A stretch of 5,415 nucleotides of DNA from a candidate division WOR-1 bacterium RIFOXYB2_FULL_48_7 (GTDB taxonomy: Bacteria; Margulisbacteria; WOR-1; O2-12-FULL-45-9; XYB2-FULL-48-7). The notes under the pieces were generated by a model. It ran no database searches. It saw only the letters and a list, made by a program, of their open reading frames with translations, and was not told the origin of the DNA. The translations under genes were made by a program, and so were the position numbers. Below, piece after piece: positions 1-5,415 of this stretch (position 1 is its first letter; every line of letters starts with the position of its first letter). The DNA lies in assembly GCA_001771615.1 (NCBI GenBank), contig MEUF01000045.1:3855-9269 (forward strand), written 5' to 3'.

Positions 1-1
1 C

Positions 2-613
2 CTGGGCTTGTTGGTCTTTGCCTTGGCGCTTATCTCTTTCCTGCCGTTTACCATTCCTCTGGCCGCAGGGAAGGTGACGATGCTGCTGGCGATTGTCGGC
101 TTAGGCTGGTTTGTTTTATATCATAAAAAGGTCAACCCGAGCTGGGAAGTGGTCAAGAAGTTCGATTATGAAACCCTCTTTTTTCTGCTGGGGATTTTTA
201 TTTTAGTTGCCTCTTTAACTAAAACCGGCCTGGTTCAGGATATCGCCTTATGGTTGCGGACAATTTCCGGGGGAAATTATTTTATTGCTTATTCGATCGT
301 TGTCTGGGGAGCGGTTTTTTTCTCGGCGTTTATTGATAATGTCCCTTTTATCCTGGCTATGTTGCCGGCCACACAATACCTGGCGCAATCTTTCGGCGTG
401 GCTCCGCAGCTTTTCTATTTTGGTTTGCTAATTGGCGCGAGCGTTGGCGGGAATATTACCCCTATCGGAGCCTCGGCCAACGTGGTCGCCTGCGGACTGT
501 TGAAAAAACACCATTACCCGGTTTCCTTTTGGGAATATGTCAAGATCGGTCTCCCCTTTACGCTGGCCGCGGTAACGGCGAGTTATCTTTTCTTATGGGT
601 TGTTTGGCGCTGA
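2..613 (+). CDS. ArsB/NhaD/SLC13-type (ion transporter superfamily) permease, C-terminal half, 5' partial
   Basis: This is an integral inner-membrane transporter of the IT superfamily, which includes ArsB arsenite permeases, NhaD Na+/H+ antiporters and SLC13/CitM anion carriers. The reading frame is open to the window edge, so the TTG at 8 is probably internal; the 203 visible residues are about half the usual 420-450. Hydrophobic helices occupy most of the fragment, at roughly 8-67, 77-121, 173-244, 278-330, 341-388, 407-460 and 548-607. Two family signatures are visible. The first is a helix with DNVPF (335-349). The second is the glycine-rich re-entrant loop at 434-487, with GASVGGN followed by TPIGASANVV, the part of the fold that binds substrate and ion. 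A KKHHYPVSFWEY segment leads into the last helix, as in many ArsB-like proteins. The substrate (arsenite, sodium/proton, carboxylate or other anion) cannot be decided from this half. The gene converges on parB and their 3' ends overlap by 21 nt. Confidence 0.85.
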   Translation: MGLLVFALALISFLPFTIPLAAGKVTMLLAIVGLGWFVLYHKKVNPSWEVVKKFDYETLFFLLGIFILVASLTKTGLVQDIALWLRTISGGNYFIAYSIVVWGAVFFSAFIDNVPFILAMLPATQYLAQSFGVAPQLFYFGLLIGASVGGNITPIGASANVVACGLLKKHHYPVSFWEYVKIGLPFTLAAVTASYLFLWVVWR

Positions 614-1513
614 GGCTGGCGCTGCCTCTGCCGCCGGACGGGCAAGCTTTCCTGAGGTCATGATTTCCAGCAGCCGTTCCAGGTCTTCTTTGGAATAATA
701 CTCCACTTCAATTTTGCCGCGTTCCTGGGAGCCAAAAACCCGGACCTTTGTCGCTAAAATCTCGGTTAATTTTTCCACGACAGCATTAAGTTCGGTGTTG
801 TGGGTAAAAATTCTTTTTCGCCCGCTCTTTTTATGGGCAGGCTTGCTTTCTTTGCCGGTAACCAGGATTTCCGTGTCACGGACGCTCAAATTGCTTTTGA
901 CAATTTCCCGCCAGAAATGTAATTGTTTTTCAGCGTCTTCCACGGTCAAAAGCGGCCGGGCGTGGCCGATGGTGATTTCTTTTCGCCGCAGGCTATCCTT
1001 GATTTGTTTGGGGAGCGAAAGCAGGCGGATCATATTGGCAATGGTTGAACGATCTTTGCCGACTCGTTTGGCAATTTCTTCCTGCGTCAGGCCAAATTCC
1101 GACGCCAGGCGTGCGTAGCCCTCGGCCTCTTCCATGGAGTTGAGATCGTCACGCATCAGGTTTTCGATCAAGGCAATCTCCAGCGACTGCTGATCGGTGA
1201 AATCTTTGACAATTGCCGGGATGGCGGCAATCCCGGCCAGCTTGGCGGCGCGCAGGCGGCGTTCGCCGGCGATCAATTCATATTTTCCGTCGCGCATCCG
1301 GGTCAGGATCGGCTCGATGACCCCCTGTGATTTAATGGAATCGGCCAATTCCTGGAGCGATTCTTTGCTGAATTGGGTGCGCGGCTGGCGCGGGTTGGGG
1401 ACGATGGAGTTGATATCCAGATTCAAAATTGTCCGCCCGCCGGTGAAAACGGAGCCTTGAGGAATCAGGGCGCCCAAACCTTTTCCCAAACCACGATTAT
1501 TAGATGCGGCCAT
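593..1513 (-). CDS. parB: Chromosome-partitioning protein ParB/Spo0J
   Basis: ParB is a CTP-dependent DNA clamp that loads at parS sites near the origin, spreads along DNA, recruits SMC and stimulates the ParA ATPase. At 306 aa it has normal length. The N-terminus carries the basic ParA-activating motif RGLGKGLGALIP (residues 7-18). The ParB/Srx CTPase fold follows at about 30-120, with the nucleotide-binding GERRLRAAKLAG (83-94) and ENLMRDDLNSMEEA (117-130). The parS-binding helix-turn-helix is at about 142-167 (LTQEEIAKRVGKDRSTIAN). A basic linker (222-234) leads to the C-terminal dimerisation domain (235-290). The last 16 residues are an Ala/Pro tail that looks disordered, and its codons overlap the end of the convergent permease gene. 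The ATG start is supported by a strong GGGAGGT ribosome binding site 8 nt upstream, inside parA; the two genes overlap by 14 nt and are surely co-expressed. No parS consensus was found in the window. Confidence 0.97.
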   Translation of the reverse strand: MAASNNRGLGKGLGALIPQGSVFTGGRTILNLDINSIVPNPRQPRTQFSKESLQELADSIKSQGVIEPILTRMRDGKYELIAGERRLRAAKLAGIAAIPAIVKDFTDQQSLEIALIENLMRDDLNSMEEAEGYARLASEFGLTQEEIAKRVGKDRSTIANMIRLLSLPKQIKDSLRRKEITIGHARPLLTVEDAEKQLHFWREIVKSNLSVRDTEILVTGKESKPAHKKSGRKRIFTHNTELNAVVEKLTEILATKVRVFGSQERGKIEVEYYSKEDLERLLEIMTSGKLARPAAEAAPASAPNNP

Positions 1514-2267
1514 CGTCTAACACCTCCCGACAAAGATTTTCATAGGCTTCCGCCCCTTTACTTCCCGGATCATAAAACAAGATCGGCTGGCCAAAGCTGG
1601 GGGCTTCAGCTAAACGGACATTTCGTGGGACAACAGTTTTAAACATTTTGCTGCCAAAATATTTCCTGGCCTCTTCGGCGACTTGCGAAGAGAGCAGGGT
1701 GCGCGGGTCAAACATAGTCAAGACAATGCCGCGAATCTTGAGCGCAGGGTTAAGGCTCTCTCTGACCAATTCCAGTGTATGGGTTAATTGGGCAATCCCT
1801 TCCAGGGCATAATATTCGCACTGAATGGGGATAATGACTTCATCGGCGGCCGCCAGCGCATTGACCGTCAATAACGATAATGAGGGAGGGCAATCGATGA
1901 CAATAATATCGTAATTATCCTTGACTTGACTGAGGGCGTCTTTGAGGCGATGTTCCCTGGCTTCGATGGCAACTAATTCAACTTCAGCTCCGGCTAAGCG
2001 TGGGGTAGAGGGGAGAACATCTAAATTTGAAATATTACTTTTGATAATTACGTCTGCCAGCGGAGCCCCTTCGATCAGGACGCTGTAAAGGCAGTGGTGG
2101 ATTTCTGTCCGGTCAATCCCCAGGCCGACGCTGGCATTGCTCTGGGCGTCAATATCAACCAACAAGACCCGTTTGCCAAAAGTCGCCAGGTAGGCCGCCA
2201 GATTGACTGTTGTGGTGGTCTTGCCGACTCCGCCTTTTTGGTTGACGACCGCGTAGGAGATTGCCAT
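1500..2267 (-). CDS. parA: Chromosome-partitioning ATPase ParA/Soj
   Basis: ParA is a cytoplasmic, nucleoid-binding Walker-type ATPase that works with ParB to segregate the replication origin; Soj homologues also act on DnaA. At 255 aa it is the short chromosomal form without an N-terminal HTH, unlike many plasmid ParAs. Visible motifs are the deviant Walker A KGGVGKTT (residues 11-18, with the signature lysine at 11), the A' motif VDIDAQSNAS (37-46), Walker B IIVIDCPPS (121-129) and the conserved NVRLAEAPSFGQPI (216-229) found in Soj/MinD-like proteins. The A' motif reads DAQSN where many Soj proteins have DPQGN, a tolerated variation. The ATG puts the P-loop at the usual distance from the N-terminus. 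There is no Shine-Dalgarno sequence upstream (the bases before ATG are pyrimidine-rich), and a promoter -10 box ends only 9 nt before the start, so translation is probably leaderless. The 3' end overlaps parB by 14 nt. Confidence 0.97.
   Translation of the reverse strand: MAISYAVVNQKGGVGKTTTTVNLAAYLATFGKRVLLVDIDAQSNASVGLGIDRTEIHHCLYSVLIEGAPLADVIIKSNISNLDVLPSTPRLAGAEVELVAIEAREHRLKDALSQVKDNYDIIVIDCPPSLSLLTVNALAAADEVIIPIQCEYYALEGIAQLTHTLELVRESLNPALKIRGIVLTMFDPRTLLSSQVAEEARKYFGSKMFKTVVPRNVRLAEAPSFGQPILFYDPGSKGAEAYENLCREVLDDGRI
1522..1528 (-). promoter_or_regulatory. Ribosome binding site of parB
   Basis: On the minus strand this reads GGGAGGT and lies 8 nt before the parB ATG, within the last codons of parA. 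It is the best-placed Shine-Dalgarno sequence in the window. It fixes the parB start and lets ribosomes load independently on parB although parA is still being translated. Confidence 0.8.
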
Positions 2268-2276
2268 GAGGGAAAA

Positions 2277-2285
2277 ATTATAACA
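2277..2285 (-). promoter_or_regulatory. Extended -10 promoter of parA-parB
   Basis: The minus strand reads TGTTATAAT, a perfect match to the bacterial housekeeping extended -10 consensus TGnTATAAT. It lies in the 34-nt gap between rsmG and parA, the only non-coding gap in the operon. A 17-nt spacer leads back to TTAAAT (2300-2305), a weak -35 matching 3 of 6 consensus positions and overlapping the rsmG stop codon. Normal spacing would put the transcription start at about 2268-2270, only 1-3 nt before the parA ATG. This is a prediction from sequence; the strength of the -10 match and its position in the sole gap are the main support. Confidence 0.6.
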
Positions 2286-2301
2286 CAGCTACCAGTAATA
2301 T

Positions 2302-2889
2302 TTAAGTCTTGGCAATAATTACCAGTGAGCGGACTATTTCTGAATCATCAAGACGAACTTTTTCGATTGACTGCAATCTCCCCCGCTGGGCGGCTATGGC
2401 TGCTGCCGCCTGCGCCGCTTCGGCCTCAACCTGTTCTTCTTTGTAGGCAATGAAGTGCCCGCCGGGTGTGACCAGGGGCAAGGCCCAGCCGGCAAGCTTG
2501 TCTAGCTTGGCGACCGCTCGAGCGACCACAACGTCAAAACTATTCTTCTTGATTTTTTGATATTCTTCACTTCGTCCCCAGACAACCTCCACATTTTTGA
2601 GTTGCAGCAGAGTAACTAGGTGTTTCAGAAATTCAGTTTTTTTTCTGGTGGCTTCCAATAATGTCAGGCGGATCCCGGGGCAGGCTAGCTTCAAGGGAAG
2701 GCCCGGAAAGCCTGCGCCGCTGCCGATATCCAGCACGCGCTCATCGGTTAAGGGGAATACTTTGAGCAGCGCCAGTGAATCAGCAAAATGCTTCAAGCGG
2801 ATATCTTCCGGCTTGGTGATGGCAGTAAGGTTAAACTTATTATTCCACGCGATCAGTTCGTGGAGATAGAGATCAAAACGCTTGTCCAA
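2302..2889 (-). CDS. rsmG: 16S rRNA (guanine-N7) methyltransferase RsmG (GidB)
   Basis: RsmG transfers a methyl group from S-adenosylmethionine to N7 of G527 (E. coli numbering) in the 530 loop of 16S rRNA; its loss gives low-level streptomycin resistance in several bacteria. The 195 aa fit the family (about 200-240). Family marks include WNNKFNLTAIT (residues 15-25), the HFADSL motif (34-39), the Rossmann-fold SAM-binding motif LDIGSGAGFPG (53-63), an acidic LLEATRKKTEFL strand-helix (77-88), the GRSEEY segment (105-110) and VVARAVAKL (121-129), followed by the LVTPGGHFIAYK strand (139-150). The start is unusual: no ATG is available because an in-frame TGA lies at 2899-2901. TTG at 2887-2889 is the plausible conventional start, with AAGGAG 15 nt upstream. 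An ATT at 2896-2898 would have a better 6-nt spacing. The gene overlaps the end of the Omp85 gene by 17 nt and is probably translationally coupled to it. Confidence 0.95.
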   Translation of the reverse strand: MDKRFDLYLHELIAWNNKFNLTAITKPEDIRLKHFADSLALLKVFPLTDERVLDIGSGAGFPGLPLKLACPGIRLTLLEATRKKTEFLKHLVTLLQLKNVEVVWGRSEEYQKIKKNSFDVVVARAVAKLDKLAGWALPLVTPGGHFIAYKEEQVEAEAAQAAAAIAAQRGRLQSIEKVRLDDSEIVRSLVIIAKT

Positions 2890-4537
2890 TGGAAAAATTC
2901 ATAACTCCTTCACTGAAGGAGCGGCCGGCGCCGACACCATAATCAAGCCGGATCGGGCCAAGCGGGGTATTGACCCGCACTCCCGGGCCCCAAATATACA
3001 TGAATTGGTCAAATTGCGGTCCGCCGGCATGCCAGGCATTGCCATAATCGTAGAAAAAGACCCCCTGGAAGAGGTCGGAAAAATTCAGGCGATATTCCAA
3101 ATTACCCAGCAGGCGGTATTTGCCGATGTGGGCTTCCGATGGGTTGTAGCCGCGGACAGTATTAGTGCTGCCGACCCAGTAGAGTTCTCCGACCGGCACA
3201 TCTCCCATGCCGATACCGGCCCCGGCATGGACGGCAAAAACCTGGTTGTCAAAGATGGGGAAATATTTATTTAAATCAAGCCCGACCTTTGAAAAGGTGG
3301 TGTGTGTGCTGGCAGTTTTGAAGCCCTGTTTGAGTTCTAAGGTGTAATAGCTTCCCTCTTTGGGGTTCAGCCAGAAATCGCGGGTGTCGAAAGCCAGCAA
3401 AAGGCTGACGGTATCTGCCCGGTAGGCTTCGAAGGTTGAAAGGTTATTCGGCGCAACGTTTTCACTGCCCAGGGTCAGGGAGGCATTGTAATAATCGTTT
3501 AGCGGCTTACCGAAAGAGACATCAAAACCGTTGTATATTCCGTCTTGGGTGGTAACAAAAATATCCCGGCCGATCGTCAGCCAGCGGCGGAAGGTGAAAG
3601 AGGTCCGGTCGCCGAATTTTTCCGGGAAAAACCAGGGGTTAAAATATTTAAATTGGTAAGTTGAGAGCTGTTGCCCGGCCTGTCCGCGCAACAACAGTCC
3701 CTGGGCGGTCCCCATCAGGTTGTTGATGGAGAGATCGACAAAGCCAAACCAGCCCTCCCGCTCGCCATAACCGCCGCCAAAATTGACTGTGCTGGAGCGG
3801 GTTTCCTTGATTTTTAATTGCAGGACAATCTTGTCCTTCGAGCTGCCTGCTTCAAAGTTGGGGGTGACTTCCGAGAAAAAACCAAGATTGAACACGCGGC
3901 GTAAATCTTTTTTTAAAGTCTCTTCATTTAGGACCGAGCCGGGTTTGGTTTTCAATTCCCTGAGGATGACGTAATCTTGCGTGGTCGTGTTGCCGTCAAG
4001 GACAATTGATTCAACCATCCCTTCAATAATTAGGAATTTTAATATGTGCTTGTCTTTGTCTGTGTCGACATCGGCGACCCGGGAGAGCATGTAGCCTTTG
4101 TTTTTGTAAAGCTCATTGATTTTGGCGATATCATCCTGGATTTTCTGGTAATTTAAGACATTTCCGGCTCGGCTGGAAACCAGCGCCGATAAAGTTTGGG
4201 TGGAAAAAACCGTATTTCCCTCGAAAGAAACGGCGGCCAGGACAGGATTTTCTGTAACAGTAATGATCAACTTGTTCCCGCCGGCTTGCGGCTCTATCGT
4301 GCCGGTAACATTGGAAAAATATCCCAGGGCGTAAATAGCCTTAATATCCCCATTGATTTTTTCCTCGGAAACAGCCTCGCCCACCCGGGAAAAAACATTG
4401 TCACTGATTAATTTTTGGGTAATTGCCTGGTTACCGCGAATTTCAATGGCGGCAATGGTCGGTTTGACGGCTTCTGCCCAAAGTGCACAGCTCAGGATTA
4501 GCATTATTGCCCAGACCAGCCAGAACTTTTTTACCAT
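2873..4537 (-). CDS. bamA: Omp85-family outer-membrane assembly protein with three POTRA domains (BamA/TamA type)
   Basis: This is an outer-membrane beta-barrel insertase that folds other barrel proteins into the outer membrane. The 554 aa begin with a signal peptide: KK, then a hydrophobic core, probable cleavage after AEA at residue 23. Three POTRA domains follow (about 27-97, 98-172 and 173-246), each with the helix-plus-GYF/GFF-type pattern (LGYFSNV at 71-77, LGFFSEV at 218-224). The C-terminal barrel (about 250-554) has DTRD (384-387) followed by NPKEGSYYTLEL, the loop-6 motif VRGY (461-464) that inserts into the barrel, the GPIRLDYG strand (527-534) and a terminal phenylalanine as in OMP beta-signals. 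Proteobacterial BamA has five POTRAs; three is typical of TamA and of cyanobacterial Omp85. With a TamB-like gene immediately upstream, a TamA-like role is an alternative, so the symbol is provisional. The ATG overlaps the TamB stop in ATGGTAA, with only a weak AGCAGG site upstream. Confidence 0.92.
   Translation of the reverse strand: MVKKFWLVWAIMLILSCALWAEAVKPTIAAIEIRGNQAITQKLISDNVFSRVGEAVSEEKINGDIKAIYALGYFSNVTGTIEPQAGGNKLIITVTENPVLAAVSFEGNTVFSTQTLSALVSSRAGNVLNYQKIQDDIAKINELYKNKGYMLSRVADVDTDKDKHILKFLIIEGMVESIVLDGNTTTQDYVILRELKTKPGSVLNEETLKKDLRRVFNLGFFSEVTPNFEAGSSKDKIVLQLKIKETRSSTVNFGGGYGEREGWFGFVDLSINNLMGTAQGLLLRGQAGQQLSTYQFKYFNPWFFPEKFGDRTSFTFRRWLTIGRDIFVTTQDGIYNGFDVSFGKPLNDYYNASLTLGSENVAPNNLSTFEAYRADTVSLLLAFDTRDFWLNPKEGSYYTLELKQGFKTASTHTTFSKVGLDLNKYFPIFDNQVFAVHAGAGIGMGDVPVGELYWVGSTNTVRGYNPSEAHIGKYRLLGNLEYRLNFSDLFQGVFFYDYGNAWHAGGPQFDQFMYIWGPGVRVNTPLGPIRLDYGVGAGRSFSEGVMNFSIGQAF
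2905..2921 (-). promoter_or_regulatory. Hairpin enclosing the rsmG Shine-Dalgarno sequence
   Basis: The transcript reads CUCCUUC-AGU-GAAGGAG, a perfect 7-bp stem with a 3-nt loop, within the last codons of the Omp85 gene. The 3' arm contains AAGGAG (2905-2910), the only good Shine-Dalgarno match upstream of rsmG. When folded, the site would be hidden; a ribosome finishing the Omp85 gene would open it. This would explain the coupling of the two genes. It is not a convincing terminator, because the bases after the stem are mixed before a short U run. Confidence 0.45.
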
Positions 4538-5415
4538 AAACTATAGCCTGCTTTCAGTGTCATTTTTTGGTAGCCGGCAGCAATGTCAGAAACATTGATC
4601 GGCTCGCGATAGTATATTATAGACCATGTCGGATTCAATTTATAGGTGAGCTGGTAATTAAAGTAATTGGTGTTGCTGCCGGTGGTGCTGCCGTTGGCTC
4701 CTTGCGAGTAGCGGACATCAATATACAGACGATCAAAAAAGCCCTTAACAAAACCGACCGTCCAGGTTGGTTTCTCCGTTATTTGACTGATCGGATCATT
4801 GATCCCCATCGCTTCCCGAATTTTGGGGCCAAAATTATACTCCAGGGTCAGGCTTTCCAACCCCAGGGCTTGTTCGATCTCCCTTTGCAGTCCACGGAAT
4901 AAGACAGTTTGCACGCGACTGGTTAAATAATCGGCCACCACTGCGTTTGTGCTGGCGTTGCTGGTCGAGGCGTTTTTCTGGTTAAGTCCGGCCAGTGATT
5001 TAATAAAATCCGGCAGCAGCATTACCCGCAGGTCATTTTCACTGAAGGTTGTCTGGACAAATTGGGGTGGCGAGGTTGTTTTGTCTTCACGAAAGCCGGT
5101 CAGAGCAATTTTTATCCCCCGGGTTTCTTCTTTGGCCCCCAGCACCCCCTTTAAGCGGGCTAAAATGGTGACCGGGACTTTGATTTCTTTGCCTGTGGCG
5201 TCGATTTCGGTATTGTCGACGACCACGCTGGCTGTCAGCTTGATGTTGGGCAAGGCGCCGCTGGGGCCGACTTCCCCGTTAAATACGGCGTTGTTTTCCT
5301 GGATTGCCTCGGCATCATATTGATAATAACTTTTTTGCTGTTCAGTGTTAAGCAAAACAAATTCCCGGTTAAAAATATTGACAGTTCCGCGCTTTAGGAG
5401 AACCTTCCCCAAAAG
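4531..5415 (-). CDS. tamB: TamB-like translocation/assembly module protein, C-terminal domain (DUF490), 5' partial
   Basis: TamB-family (AsmA-like) proteins are anchored in the inner membrane and form a long, hydrophobic beta-groove across the periplasm, implicated in lipid transport and in assembly of outer-membrane proteins together with an Omp85 partner. Only the last 294 codons are visible; the frame is open to the window edge and the TTG near the edge is internal, while the family usually has 1000-1500 residues. The assignment rests on the domain's typical features: an opening GKVLLKRGTVNIFNREFVL (about 5356-5409), alternating beta-strand residues throughout, the ADYLTSRVQTVLF...LEQ-type helix with EQALGLESLTLEYNFG (about 4827-4872), then the closing FFDRLYIDVRYSQ strand and a GYSLW aromatic C-terminus. 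Asn/Ser/Thr-rich loops (near 4942-4974 and 4662-4698) look variable. The stop overlaps the next gene's ATG by 7 nt, pointing to stoichiometric co-expression with the Omp85 protein. Confidence 0.82.
   Translation of the reverse strand, partial: LLGKVLLKRGTVNIFNREFVLLNTEQQKSYYQYDAEAIQENNAVFNGEVGPSGALPNIKLTASVVVDNTEIDATGKEIKVPVTILARLKGVLGAKEETRGIKIALTGFREDKTTSPPQFVQTTFSENDLRVMLLPDFIKSLAGLNQKNASTSNASTNAVVADYLTSRVQTVLFRGLQREIEQALGLESLTLEYNFGPKIREAMGINDPISQITEKPTWTVGFVKGFFDRLYIDVRYSQGANGSTTGSNTNYFNYQLTYKLNPTWSIIYYREPINVSDIAAGYQKMTLKAGYSLW

Noticed and set aside
612..628. GAGGC...GCCTC inverted repeat just past the permease stop, as a terminator
   Set aside because: The stem is only 5 bp with a 7-nt loop, and no T run follows on either strand; it arises from the repeated Ala/Pro codons of ParB.
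1215..1237. GCCGGGA/TCCCGGC 7-bp inverted repeat with a 9-nt loop inside parB
   Set aside because: It lies in the conserved GIAAIPAI-coding stretch of parB, far from any gene boundary, with no T run; codon composition explains it.
2882..3274. 130-codon plus-strand open frame antisense to the Omp85 gene
   Set aside because: It is a shadow of the strongly conserved Omp85 barrel in another frame, has no recognisable domain and no separate gene context; the same holds for the other antisense frames.
4486..4489. Cysteine 17 of the Omp85 protein as a lipobox, making it a lipoprotein
   Set aside because: The preceding residues ILS fit the lipobox poorly at -2, and a good signal peptidase I site (AEA) follows at residues 21-23; Omp85 proteins are not normally lipidated.
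4616..4621. TATAAT on the minus strand 78 nt before the Omp85 gene, as an internal promoter
   Set aside because: There is no -35 at 16-18 nt (the nearest TTGAAT is 11 nt away) and no extended TGn; it falls in Ile/Tyr codons of the TamB-like gene.
4834..4839. Second minus-strand TATAAT inside the TamB-like gene
   Set aside because: The only -35-like sequence, TTGGAA, has a 15-nt spacer, and the site is about 300 nt from the next gene in conserved coding sequence.
1..5415. parS site (consensus TGTTTCACGTGAAACA)
   Set aside because: No match with the CACGTG centre was found. The closest fragments, such as TTCACGAAA near 5087, are not palindromic. The parS sites of this genome probably lie outside the window.

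Overview
The window holds a compact stretch of chromosome from a diderm (outer-membrane-bearing) bacterium. There are six coding regions and almost no non-coding DNA. Five genes lie head to tail on the minus strand. Read in their direction of transcription they are the C-terminal end of a TamB-like protein (4531-5415, running off the window edge), a three-POTRA Omp85 protein of the BamA/TamA family (2873-4537), the 16S rRNA methyltransferase RsmG (2302-2889), the partition ATPase ParA/Soj (1500-2267) and the partition protein ParB/Spo0J (593-1513). A sixth gene, the C-terminal half of an ArsB/NhaD/SLC13-type membrane permease (2-613), is on the plus strand, converges on parB and overlaps its last 21 bases.

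The minus-strand genes look like one operon, or two closely coupled ones. TamB and Omp85 overlap by 7 nt, Omp85 and rsmG by 17 nt, and parA and parB by 14 nt. The only real gap is 34 nt between rsmG and parA. It contains a perfect extended -10 box (TGTTATAAT) that sits so close to the parA ATG that the transcript would be leaderless or nearly so. At the bamA/rsmG junction, a perfect 7-bp hairpin contains the only Shine-Dalgarno-like sequence available to rsmG, which suggests translational coupling.

Functionally, the upstream half serves outer-membrane biogenesis: TamB bridges the periplasm and Omp85 inserts beta-barrels. The downstream half is the widespread origin-proximal rsmG-parA-parB block for ribosome modification and chromosome segregation. 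That block often has mnmG (gidA) upstream; here an outer-membrane assembly pair occupies that place. No parS site, RNA gene, mobile element, CRISPR array or clear intrinsic terminator was found.

The organism cannot be named from the sequence. TamB and Omp85 show a diderm envelope. The three-POTRA Omp85 and mixed, roughly 50% GC codon use would fit a non-proteobacterial lineage, for example a cyanobacteria-related candidate phylum such as Margulisbacteria/Saganbacteria, but this is a low-confidence guess. I see ordinary core genes with some interesting regulatory detail, and no convincing new biological system.
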